64,000 nt of DNA from Silene latifolia (taxonomy: Eukaryota; Streptophyta; Magnoliopsida; Caryophyllales; Caryophyllaceae), in assembly GCF_048544455.1 (NCBI RefSeq), contig NC_133537.1, positions 19,839,541 through 19,903,540 of the forward strand, written 5' to 3'. The notes beneath the pieces were generated by a model. It made no database searches and was not told the origin of the DNA. It saw nothing but the letters and a program-made list of their open reading frames with translations. The translations under genes and the position numbers were made by a program. This document shows, piece after piece, positions 1 through 10,499 of this stretch. The stretch's first letter is position 1. Each line of letters starts with the position of its first letter.

Positions 1-632
1 TCATATGTCTTAACGGGTAGAACATTACCATCTGGAAGCAGCTCCTTTATCAAGGCTAAAAAACTAGTGAAACACGTGTCACTCACCCCATTTGCCCCCT
101 TGATATTATACAACTTCACCACAGCCGACATTTTTGTGAACTTACAACCAGGATACAGAGGTGCTTCAGACTCACACAACTTCTCATACATGTTGTTAAG
201 GTCATCCCAATTAATAGTGTCATCACCTACATCTTCAAAAGCATTCGACTCATCATCATTCTCTTCATTATCTATAGACCCAACATTCAACTTCTCTGCT
301 TCCAACTCTTCCAACTCGAAAAACTCGGCAAACTCAGGATCATCAGTTAGCCTTTTGTATACCTCATCATCATCTTCTTCAAAGCTATTCTCGTCCTCTA
401 ATGGTTCCCCATGAAAAATCCAACGTGTATAAGATCGACTAAATCTCCACTTTTCTAGGTGTATTTTAACGTCCGGAAAAGCCATATACCTAATATTACC
501 ACATCTTTCACAAGGACATGGAATACTAGAAGAACCTTTCAAATTGTTCGAAACGACTTCATGAAATCCAGCTAAACTATCCTTATAGTTGGGGTCACTC
601 ATATTTGCATCAATCATCCAAATTCGAGTCAT
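1..632 (-). CDS. TNP2-like CACTA transposase, N-terminal 210 residues (partial)
   Basis: An open frame of 210 codons starts at the ATG at 630-632 and is still open at the window edge. It begins MTRIWMIDAN and has the cysteine cluster of the transposase-associated domain (PCPCERCGN, residues 38-46), then YTRWIFHGE near residues 69-76. An acidic linker follows, then LYPGCKFTKMSAVVKLYNIK (about 159-178), which matches the start of the Transposase_21 (TNP2) region. No stop is seen. In this superfamily TNP2 cuts and joins the element ends in the nucleus. The catalytic part lies outside the window, so activity cannot be judged. Confidence 0.85.
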   Translation of the reverse strand, partial: MTRIWMIDANMSDPNYKDSLAGFHEVVSNNLKGSSSIPCPCERCGNIRYMAFPDVKIHLEKWRFSRSYTRWIFHGEPLEDENSFEEDDDEVYKRLTDDPEFAEFFELEELEAEKLNVGSIDNEENDDESNAFEDVGDDTINWDDLNNMYEKLCESEAPLYPGCKFTKMSAVVKLYNIKGANGVSDTCFTSFLALIKELLPDGNVLPVKTY

Positions 633-1059
633 TTTTCTACATTCGTAATATATAGGCAACTAATTCAGAAAATCCAATAATAGGCAAACAAATAAACGTA
701 ATTCAGGAAATCAATTAAGCTAAATTATCAACAAATTAGATAATAACCCAAAAAATTCACAAATTCAAAAATAATCGACATTCATAGGCCAGGAAACTGA
801 ACATACCATCCTATATCTATATATAGCTTGAAAATCTTAATAAGAAATAGTTAATAAGCCAAGAAACATATATACCTGATTGATAAACACGATGAAGGAG
901 AGAAGACGGTGACAACAGTGACAGAGATGAAGACAGAGAGAGACGATCAGGGAGGAATGGAGGATGATATTTGTGTATAGTAGCAGTATTAGCTTGTGTT
1001 TGTGTTTTGTAGCGATAGCAGAATAAACCAATCTGTTGTTCTTAAGATTTTCATAACAT

Positions 1060-1375
1060 TAATAACAACGATTATTGAGTCTACAACCGTTGTTAAAAAG
1101 TATTAACAACGGGTTCTAATATGGTTGTGTTTACTTTTCACTAATTTTGCGCCGAATTATTAACAACGGTTAAAATGTATTACAAAGTAAACTGTTGTTA
1201 TTAATTTTTATATTAACAACGGTTTTGAAAGTATGACCCGTTGTTAAAACCAATAACAACGGTTAACAACACAGAACCGTTGTAATTAAGTTTGGAAAAA
1301 TTCGCGCCATCCATTCTACAACGTCTTATGGCGATTTTCGTGAATAAGCGTTGTTAAAGGGCCGTTGTAGTTGCC
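1060..1375. repeat. CACTA subterminal repeat array (AACAACGGTT)
   Basis: About ten direct and inverted copies of AACAACGGTT / AACCGTTGTT lie in roughly 310 bp next to the terminal repeat. This is the usual layout of transposase binding sites in CACTA ends. The pattern stops at the terminus at 1391. Confidence 0.8.
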
Positions 1376-1587
1376 TGTATTTGTAGTAGTGGATAAATAC
1401 CACATTTCAAAAATTCATTGAGAAAAACTATGATGAAAATGAGATTTGTGAGAATGTGACACCTTCCTATAATCTTTAGCCAACCTACTATGTTCACAAA
1501 TTTGCCCCTCCTTGGGAAGATGGAGTAATAGATGAAGAGAGTGATGATGATGAGGAGTACATTCTTGATTGTGAAACCAATGCTTGG

Positions 1588-2001
1588 ATGTCGTCACCCT
1601 ACTTTTCTTGTGTGACAATGAACCCAACTTCCATGGAATTTGATGCTAATGGGCAAAATGAGAGTGAAATGGATGTGAGCTTGAGTGAAAACTCACCCTT
1701 TGAGGTTGACATGTTAGAGGGAGACAATTGTGTTGAACTTGGTGAGCCTTGTTATGACAACCCCTTTGATAATGGTCCTTGTTGGGATGAGGAATATGAT
1801 GACATTTGGGAACCCCAAATAGACACCATTATGGTCACCTTGGATGAAAATGCGAGTGACTATTTGGAGGACGAGTTTAGTGAAGTGTTAAGCAATAACT
1901 CGTTTCATATTCCTTCCATCCACACATCTCTTATAATTTTTGTCATAATATTCTCCACATGCTTGTTCGGTCTATTACTTGGGCATTATTTCATTGTATA
2001 A
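1588..2001 (+). CDS. Late ORF of Tat/Athila-like element with C-terminal membrane segment
   Basis: A 137-residue frame rich in Asp, Glu and Asn (about residues 17-100) ends in one hydrophobic stretch (IIFVIIFSTCLFGLLLGHYF, about residues 116-135) that could span a membrane. Similar acidic coding sequence continues upstream toward 1400. An extra ORF with a membrane segment 3' of pol fits the env-like ORF described in Athila-type elements, but I recognise no specific domain. It is a fossil, and its function is not claimed. Confidence 0.4.
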   Translation: MSSPYFSCVTMNPTSMEFDANGQNESEMDVSLSENSPFEVDMLEGDNCVELGEPCYDNPFDNGPCWDEEYDDIWEPQIDTIMVTLDENASDYLEDEFSEVLSNNSFHIPSIHTSLIIFVIIFSTCLFGLLLGHYFIV

Positions 2002-3120
2002 TCTTGTGTTGATATTCATGCTTATTTATGTCCCACTCCCAAGAATTTAACCGACTTCTACGTGCTTTGAGTGCTAGTGATATTATGACATGAATCCATT
2101 AATTGATAACCTTTGGTTTGATGGAGTTCCTCAATAACCATTAACTTGTATATATGCATTTAGTGTCAATTTGCATTCATTCATTTAATTTTTGCATGAG
2201 AGATGAAAGAGAGGGATCTCATATTTTAATTGAGCTTTTTGAAGGAAATTGATGAAAATGAGAGGGTAGGAAATGTAAAGAAAAGAAGAAAATGGAGAAT
2301 TTGGGCTTGTGCATATCCTACATATCATTATAGAAGTTTTGGGCCAAACAATGCATCAATCTGTGGGGACCGAGGCCAACTCGTACGAGTTAAAGCCCAA
2401 AGAAAGAAAAAAAGGTTCACTGCATGAGAATACGGGCGGATTCATGTGAAAACGGGCGTCCTAAGCCTCAACTCAAGCGGGTCGAAAATGACTCGAGCGA
2501 GCCAAGCCCCAACTCGAGCGTGTCAATCTGAACTCGAGCGGGTTGATCATGAAACTCAATTTTTCTCTCATTTGGCTCGTGACATTGCTATGTATGCATC
2601 ATATCTACCATCTTCATCTTCTACAATATACAAACCATTGAAATCATAATTGTAAGAACCCTTTCTTTCCCTATCTCTTATGTATAGTTGCATTTATGTA
2701 GTTACCTCATGATGAGACCCCCTTCTTCCTATATTAGCAATGGTGTTTAAAATCGGTTTGGGGAGGTTAAACCATGAAGTGACATACATCTTAGTTGATC
2801 AATTAGAATAGACTTGCATTTTTAAAATATTTCATATCATCCTTGCATATTAGTTAGTTCATATAGTATAGTTTTCATTGTAATATATCTCACATGATTC
2901 ATATAGTTAGTTGCATATAGACTTGCATTCATGCATAGTCACTAATGAACAAACCGATTCCTTTCTACACTAGAAATAGTGCTTAAATCGGTTTGGGGAG
3001 GTTTGATCATAGGTGACCATAGCTTAATAGAGAGCATGCCTCATCTAGTATAGTTTAGATTGCATTCCTTTGTCATATATGTCATATAGAATTGCATTTA
3101 CTTAGAGCACACATTCATTC

Positions 3121-3198
3121 ATATCATATCATTGCATTTGTACTTCATATCATATCATTGCATTTGTACTTCATATCATATCATTGCATTTGTACTTC
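3121..3198 (+). repeat. Three tandem copies of a 26-bp unit
   Basis: Units at 3121-3146, 3147-3172 and 3173-3198 are identical. Each contains ATATCATATCATTGCATTTG followed by TACTTC. Part of the Gypsy 3' non-coding region. Confidence 0.95.
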
Positions 3199-4194
3199 AT
3201 TTCCATAAATTCAAAAATCTAAAAACATGTATTTCTTTTTCGTTCCTACTCCTACATGTACATTGAGGACAATGTCCAAAATAAAGTGAGGTATGGGAAT
3301 TTATATTCCTAATTACATAAAAATTGGAAAATTTCGAAAAAACTCAAAAACATGTTCTTTAATTTCATAAAAACAAAATCTATAAAAATTTGAAAATTTA
3401 AAAATTCCAAAAACATGTTCTTTCCTTTGTAGTGTGGAATTGTATATATTTGTTGTTTGTCACTCTTAACACATTGGGTCGACTACGCCACATTCGAGGC
3501 ATGAAGAAATAGAAGACCGCATGGTATGATCTTTCTAAATCTCCTTCCTCCTTTTTATATGTTAATGACAATGTGGCTATATTTTGACTGATGCGTTATG
3601 AACCTATGTGTTATTAAGAGTTTGCATTTAGTTTTTATGGCATTATAGTTGATAGAAGCATATGCATTAGAGTTGTATATATGTTAGTTGCATCATGACA
3701 TGTAGTTGCATTTTAGAGATTTTTTATGAAAACGCCTATTTGGGAAGCTTGACAAGTGTATATAAGGCCCTTGTAGATAATTTTTCTTCTTGAGATTTTA
3801 TTTGCTAGAATATCCTCAAGACACCCTAGAATGTGTCATACTAGTATCATTTGACCCATAGACTAAGGCCTAGTCAAGAATACTTTATTCCAAGGTGACC
3901 TTTCAAGCCATGCAACCGTTCTTTCACTTTTATCATCATTTTGTCAAACAAAAAGGGAATGGACACAAAATATGAAATTGAGTTCAAGTACCAAATCAAA
4001 ATCAAATGTTTGAAAATTGAATCAATGAATTGAGGAGAAAAAATAGATTCCCACGCTTTAATAGAAGTACCCTTGGTACAAATGGGGTTACTTTGAAAAA
4101 TGTTCAAAAATGCAAAATTGAAATTGCCAAGTATCAAAATGCCAAACATCAAAAATGGCAAAAAATATTCTCCAATGTCAAATGCTACAAAAAT

Positions 4195-4216
4195 GGTGGG
4201 GGGGGGAGGGGGGGGA
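4195..4216 (+). repeat. Guanine-rich homopurine tract
   Basis: A near-continuous run of G with one A. Such a run could form non-B DNA or serve as an extra polypurine primer, but nothing else supports a role. Confidence 0.6.
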
Positions 4217-4734
4217 ATAAACCCAAAAGCAAACAGCTATCATGAAACTCATACACTTTGAATCCCTTTTATCCTTGATGATCCTATCTTTGTTTCATGG
4301 TGGAGAGGGGACGACCCTTCTTCTTGTCTAGGCAAGAGGGAGAATTCCGCGATCCTACAGTGTTTTCTAACACAATAGGGATTTGGCTCTTGACAAAATC
4401 ATTTAGCGATTGTGGACAAAGGTAACCTAGTTTAACACAACTTCGAGGTGACTTGTTTGTATCCTCTTGGACTTAGTAACTAGGAGAACCAATATCTATG
4501 ATGGAGTGTGTACCCTTAAATTGCTTCCCTTGTAGATGATTTCCGCCACCTAGATGAGGAAAGTGGCTATTCTTTTGTAGATGTATCCATTATTTGTTTT
4601 GTGTGCTTAATGAATGTCTTGTTGTGAGTTGAAGGGGCGGAGTAAGACCCGCTAATTGTCTCACATAGGTTATATTATTATTAGGATAGTTAAATAATGG
4701 TCTAGTTCTAGCCACCTTTTTACTCGGGACGAGA

Positions 4735-4756
4735 AAAGGTTCGGTATGAGGATATT
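4735..4756 (+). promoter_or_regulatory. Polypurine tract of the Tat/Athila-like element
   Basis: GAAAAGGTTCGGTATGAGGA lies just upstream of a TGATTTGAGCC sequence taken as the LTR start at 4757. Position and composition match the second-strand primer of Gypsy elements. Confidence 0.5.
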
Positions 4757-4783
4757 TGATTTGAGCCATAATTATGCACATCT

Positions 4784-6049
4784 TGTTGGAATATGTGTCC
4801 TCCGACAATAATGCGATCACAACTGTTGATCATGATGATCACATGTTTAAGTCTCATTATAAAGAATACAATTGGGAAGTAATATTTACTGTCAACTGGT
4901 CCACACATATCGGTAATGATTGGCTGACTAGAGTTTGACATAACTGTCGTGCGACGGTGGTGATCAGTTGATCCCCTAGGTCATACCTAAAGGGCAACAC
5001 TCTTAATTGATCAATTAATTGATCGTATAACGTTAAGAGTCAATTAAATTATTTAAAATTGACGGACGTTTTTGGAAGTAATATTTACGTGTCTCATTGA
5101 AATTTGATTAAATGAGATACGGCCTGAGTAATCGAATTGTTTCATTACTCAGATGAAATTATTGTTTAAAGAAACAATTGAAATTGAATGAATTATTATA
5201 AATACAAATTGTTGTGATTTATAATTGGTAAAATATTTTGGTACAAGTAATTATGAATTACTAGGTCAATTTTTGTATATGACGTATTTTTATTAATATG
5301 TTGAGTTTTAATATGTTAAAAATACATAACAATTTTATGTGACATATGACATGTGACATATTGACAAATTGACAAAAATAAAATGGATTCCATTTTATAA
5401 AAGTGCCGAAATTAAGAGGAGGATTAAGCTAATATTGTGTTGATTATATTAGTGGAGAGCATGATGATTACCCTAGTTGACTAGCCATGCAAACCTAGTG
5501 TTCATTGTGAAGAACAACTCAAGCATGCATTGGCTCCCTCTAATCCCCTCTTCCACCCGGTTTTTGAGAGGAAAAACCACTTTGGTTTTTCCTCTTATTT
5601 TACCTAATATACACAAAATGTTTTGGTTGTTCATTTCATTCAATTTCATTCATCAAACATATTTTAGAGAGATAAAATATTTTCTTCTTCTTCTTCTCCT
5701 CTTAACCGGTTTTAAGAGTCCAAAACCAAAGATTTTTGGGTCATTTTTATGCTAAATTAATATTGTACTAGTATTCATAATATTAATTTTATTAAGAGTG
5801 TGCATTGGGTATTATACTTTGGGAGAGATCCTATACTTGGATCTTAGTTCTTCCATTAAGGAAAGCACAAGAACAAGAGAGAAGGAGATCTCTCTTGTGC
5901 CCTTATAAACCGAAATTCCAATGTAAGATAAAGATTTCTTCTTTATATTGTTTATAGTTTGCATGCATAAGATCACCAATTAATTTTATGATTAAATTAA
6001 CCTAAAACATATATGAATATGTTGAGTATATAGATCTAATTTTCCTTCA
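4784..6049 (+). repeat. 5' LTR, outer copy
   Basis: 1266 bp, beginning TGTTGGAATATGTGTCC and ending TTTTCCTTCA. It is nearly identical to 6082-7345 and slightly more different from 13581-14840. The target duplication CATCT sits directly before it. Confidence 0.95.
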
Positions 6050-6051
6050 AT

Positions 6052-6065
6052 CGGTATCAAGAGCC
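6052..6065 (+). promoter_or_regulatory. Primer binding site after outer 5' LTR
   Basis: CGGTATCAAGAGCC resembles the complement of the 3' end of initiator tRNA-Met (TGGTATCAGAGC). It is followed not by the internal region but by a copy of the target flank and a second LTR. Confidence 0.7.
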
Positions 6066-6081
6066 TTAATTATGCACATCT

Positions 6082-7345
6082 TGTTGGAATATGTGTCCTC
6101 CGACAATAATGCGATCACAACTGTTGATCATGATGATCACATGTTTAAGTCTCATTATAAAGAATACAATTGGGAAGTAATATTTTTGTCAATGGTCCAC
6201 ACATATCGGTAATGATTGGCTGACTAGAGTTTGACATAACTGTCGTGCGACGGTGGTGATCAGTTGATCCCCTAGGTCATACCTAAAGGGCAACACTCTT
6301 AATTGATCAATTAATTGATCGTATAACGTTACGAGTCAATTAAATTATTTAAAATTGACGGACGTTTTTGGAAGTAATATTTACGTGTCTCATTGAAATT
6401 TGATTAAATGAGATACGGTCTGAGTAATCGAATTGTTTCATTACTCAGATGAAATTATTGTTTAAAGAAACAATTGAAATTGAATGAATTATTATAAATA
6501 CAAATTGTTGTGATTTATAATTGGTAAAATATTTTGGTACAAGTAATTATGAATTACTAGGTCAATTTTTGTATATGACGTATTTTTATTAATACGTTGA
6601 TTTTTAATATGTTAAAAATACATAACAATTTTATGTGACATATGACATGTGACATATTGACAAATTGACAAAAATAAAATGGATTCCATTTTATAAAAGT
6701 GCCGAAATTAAGAGGAGGAGTAAGCTAATATTGTGTTGATTATATTAGTGGAGAGCATGATGATTACCCTAGTTGACTAGCCATGCAAACCTAGTGTTCA
6801 TTGTGAAGAACAACTCAAGCATGCATTGGCTCCCTCTAATCCCCTCTTCCACCCGGTTTTTGAGAGGAAAAACCACTTTGGTTTTTCCTCTTATTTTACC
6901 TAATATACACAAAATGTTTTGGTTGTTCATTTCATTCAATTTCATTCATCAAACATATTTTAGAGAGATAAAATATTTTCTTCTTCTTCTTCTCCTCTTA
7001 ACCGGTTTTAAGAGTCCAAAACCAAAGATTTTTGGGTCATTTTTATGCTAAATTAATATTGTACTAGTATTCATAATATTAATTTTATTAAGAGTGTGCA
7101 TTGGGTATTATACTTTGGGAGAGATCCTATACTTGGATCTTAGTTCTTCCATTAAGGAAAGCACAAGAACAAGAGAGAAGGAGATCTCTCTTGTGCCCTT
7201 ATAAACCGAAATTCCAATGTAAGATAAAGATTTCTTCTTTATATTGTTTATAGTTTGCATGCATAAGATCACCAATTAATTTTATGATTAAATTAACCTA
7301 AAACATATATGAATATGTTGAGTATATAGATCTAATTTTCCTTCA
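6082..7345 (+). repeat. 5' LTR, tandem second copy
   Basis: A second LTR, 1298 bp downstream of the first. The 21 bp before it (6061-6081) match the 21 bp before the outer LTR (4763-4783) except at one position. The duplicated unit is therefore flank plus LTR plus start of the primer site. It is followed by the primer site at 7348-7361 and the internal region. Confidence 0.95.
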
Positions 7346-7361
7346 ATCGGTATCAAGAGCC

Positions 7362-9599
7362 TTGGTTGTTTGCATGCAAATCGGTTAAAAGTTTTTCCGA
7401 GTTATACGATTAACATATAAAACTTGTTAAATTTGTGTTATTATGATATATCACGAAAATCATTATGCATGTTAAAATTTCTGGTCCTAAAATGTTTTTA
7501 GGATATTTTGGTTAATTTATGGATTTTTATTGTTCATATTATATAATAATGGCATTAAAATATGATTTTATGAATAAAATGTCATTTTCGGACTAAAATT
7601 AGCTAAACTTCGAATTTTCCAGTGATTTTTGGATATGTTGTCACATATATTATTTTGAGATGACCTGTAAATTTTCATAATTTTTGGACTTCTTATGCTC
7701 GAAAAATGGATTTTTCATTATTAAAATCGGATTTAGATGAAAAATAGGTTAATATGAGATAAATTTCGAATCTGGTCATAGAAATTTAGTATGTTGTTAC
7801 ATGCTATTTTACAAGATGTGTGTAAAATAATAGGCTATATTGAAGTCTTTATGCATGATTTATGATTTTTTGAAGAAAAATAGCATAAATAGTGACTTAA
7901 TTAGTGAAATATTAATAAAACATACTCTATGACTAAGGAAAAACATCACATGTTGCATTTTATTATCTTTTTCAGATATAAAATTGAAAAGTTGATGAAT
8001 ATAATTTTTCTCATGTTTTTATGATTATTTTGTTAAAACCGATAAACCGCAACATTGTTTTTCCGGATAAATTTCGAAATTTTTAACCTAAGTTTTTGAA
8101 CATTATGAGTGTCATGGTATTTTTCCAGAATGTTCATGAGTTTAAATTTCAAATTTTGAATTTATTTGAAATTTTGTGATTTATTTGAAGTTTATAGCTT
8201 ATTTTTGTAATTCTAAGTCCATTAATGAACAATTTTTAGAAATATGAGTTAATTATGGTCAAATAATTAGTGAAGACTAAATTTTGAGTCCTAAGAGGTT
8301 AGGGTAATTAACTTATGCATAAATATGAATTTATGTAATTTTTGTGATTATAAAATGTTGAATCACGCAAATCCGTAAAAACCGAGTAATATACGATATT
8401 GGCTATTTAAAGGCGATTTAGCATAAAATTGGGCATGTTCATACATATTATAATGCTGCATTTTCTTTATGATTGTCATAATTTTATTTATGTAATTTTG
8501 AATTATGTAATTTTTACTTAGTATGGCCTTAGTTTTTAATTGGTATTACCCGAAATGTATGGGAATATCGATTCGGTTGTAATTTATTGTGATCTCGTAT
8601 CACCGTTTTGTAATTTAATATATTTATTTTATTTTAGTTACAAATGTATAATAGGAAATTATGTAATTTGTTATGTAATTTTATTTATTTCGGAGTTCCC
8701 AAAGACGGATTTCTTCAAGATGGCGATACATAAAGACGGTGTTACCTCGAGATGCGTGCCACAACCGAAGTTCAAGGGAGCAATGGAGTTGGTTTCCGAA
8801 TATGTAATAGTTAATTAGATTTTCTATTTTAGGAAGGCCATACTAGGATTTTTTTTATGCTTTGCATTTTATTTATATGTCACATGCATCGCTAAATCGC
8901 CATAACTAAAACATGCATTATCATTTTATCGAGTTCATCGACCGTGTCAATAACAATTATCATAGTTCACCGCTTTAGTTCACTTAAAACGTGAAAGATA
9001 ATAAATTGGCATGACCTCTCGCTAAAATAAACAATTGAGACATAGCCTTACCAAATAGTAGAAACCATGAAAACCTATTTCGTGAGGGAGTGCACTCGGC
9101 CACACCGGGGTACAAACCTTGTTACGTAGGGGAAGTGGGTGATAAATGTCTATCCACCGAATTCATGTTGATGAGGGTTTTATCGGCCACACCGTGCCCA
9201 AGTTAATGTGGGTTTGGATCATGGACACATTTATTCGAAATTTGGATTGAACTCAACAAAAGTTTTTCGATAAGGGTTTTATCGGCCACACCGTGCCCTT
9301 GTTGAATGTGTTTTGGGCTAAAGATAAATGTTAATGTAATATTATCGACCAAGAATTCTAAAAGTAGAATTGATTAAAGTGTTAATCCACCGAGTTATAT
9401 TAATAAGGGTTTTATCGGCCACACCGTGCCCAAGTTAATATGAATTTGGGTCTTGGAATCATTTATCTAGTTGGGTAGAGGTCACTAAAAAAATGCATAA
9501 AACTTGTTTAAATTATACATTTTTACGAGTATTATTATTAAAACGACATTTGTTTTACTCCTTCTATTTTGTTTTGTAGACGACTTCTTTTTCTCATAA
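7362..9599 (+). other. Leader region of the gag-only Copia element
   Basis: AT-rich sequence with no supported gene. At 9090-9450 one full variant and three closer copies of a segment centred on CGGCCACACCGTGCCC recur at uneven spacing (near 9093, 9182, 9272 and 9414). This block lies just upstream of gag. Confidence 0.6.
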
Positions 9600-10499
9600 C
9601 AAAATGCAACACCAACTTCTAACGCCACGCCTCTCGCTAATTCATCATGGCTCCGATCCTTCATAGATCGATGTAAACTTGAAAAGAATGGGTCAAATTT
9701 CTCCGATTGGGATGCCCAACTCAAATTAGCCGCCCAAGGTGACGACAAGCTTCGTTACCTTACTGAGGCCTCTCCACCCGAACCTACTACTAGGTCGACC
9801 GCCGCCACTAGGGTAGCATATGAGGCTTACCATAAGAAGTCCGCCGCAATGAAAAACGTGTTGATATTTGCGATGGAGGCGGATCTCCAAAGGAGAGCCT
9901 TTAAAATGGGCACCGCTAATGAGATTTACTCCAAGCTTGTGACAATGTTTTCACAAACTCCGCGGATCGTCCAATATGAGGCGGCCGCCGCATTCTTTGA
10001 TCTCGACTTCAAAGAGGGCCAAAAGGTTAGCCCTCATGTGCTCAAGCTTATGGAGCTAGTCGAGACCTTGAAGATTCAAAAGGTTGAAATCCCCAAAGAA
10101 CTCATTGTAGATAGGATTCTACACTCCTTATCCAAAGTCAAAGCGTATGTTCAATTCCGGGTGAATTTTAACATGCAAGACAAGGATGTGTCTCTTGAAG
10201 AATTGCACAAGTTACTTGTGCAAGCCGAGAGGGACATGTGGTTAAATGTGAACCCACCAAAGGATGTGCTTAACATAAGCACTAAGAGCAAGGGGAAGTT
10301 CAAGAAGAACGGGAGGAAGGGTAAGAAACAAGCTCCCACTTTCACCAAAGCTAAGACTTATGAAGCTAGCACTTCAAAAATCAAGAAGGGTCCTCTTGAT
10401 AAATACCATTATTGTAATGGTGTTGGACATTGGAAAAGAAATTGTTCCAAATACCTTGGTGATATTAAGGCTGGAAAGATCACTCCAGTAGGTAAATGA
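9600..10499 (+). CDS. Copia gag (UBN2-type) with zinc-knuckle region
   Basis: Coding similarity begins near 9600, upstream of the ATG at 9849, with SWLRSFIDRCKLEKNGSNFS and DWDAQLKLAAQGDDKL. From 9849 a 216-residue frame continues with VSPHVLKLMELVETLKI, the helical core of the UBN2 gag domain, a basic linker (KSKGKFKKNGRKGKKQ), and a CCHC-type knuckle region near the C-terminus (YCNGVGHWKRNC). Gag forms the cytoplasmic particle that packages element RNA. This is a fossil copy, though the core frame still reads through. Confidence 0.85.
   Translation, partial: QNATPTSNATPLANSSWLRSFIDRCKLEKNGSNFSDWDAQLKLAAQGDDKLRYLTEASPPEPTTRSTAATRVAYEAYHKKSAAMKNVLIFAMEADLQRRAFKMGTANEIYSKLVTMFSQTPRIVQYEAAAAFFDLDFKEGQKVSPHVLKLMELVETLKIQKVEIPKELIVDRILHSLSKVKAYVQFRVNFNMQDKDVSLEELHKLLVQAERDMWLNVNPPKDVLNISTKSKGKFKKNGRKGKKQAPTFTKAKTYEASTSKIKKGPLDKYHYCNGVGHWKRNCSKYLGDIKAGKITPVGK

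Larger units (their letters stand above)
1..1391 (-). mobile_element. CACTA (En/Spm) transposon, 5' end only
   Basis: The element runs off the left edge of the window. Its terminus is at 1391: read on the minus strand it starts CACTACTACAAATACAGGC, a CACTA-type terminal inverted repeat. Positions 1060-1375 hold many copies of a subterminal repeat built on AACAACGGTT and its complement AACCGTTG, as CACTA transposases need for binding. A TNP2-like reading frame begins at 632 and reads left. The element lies in a Gypsy element whose sequence resumes at 1392. The other end and the 3-bp target duplication cannot be checked here. Confidence 0.9.
2002..4734 (+). other. Non-coding 3' region of the Tat/Athila-like element
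   Basis: No convincing gene is seen. The stretch holds a cluster of CTCGAG-type palindromes (2455-2545), two copies of a purine-rich motif AATCGGTTTGGGGAGGTT (near 2751 and 2984), a 26-bp tandem repeat (3121-3198), a conserved-looking ACATTGAGGACAATGTC segment (near 3259), and a guanine-rich tract at 4195-4216. Long, repeat-rich, ORF-poor 3' regions are usual in Tat/Athila elements. Confidence 0.5.

Noticed and set aside
67-414. A plus-strand frame of 115 codons
   Set aside because: It is antisense to the TNP2-like frame 632-1, which has clear family motifs; the Ser-rich product is a shadow of the acidic linker.
5477-7051. Identical 92-codon frames at 5477 and 6773, with a shorter one at 14275
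   Set aside because: They lie in the three LTR copies; repetition comes from the LTR, not from gene conservation.
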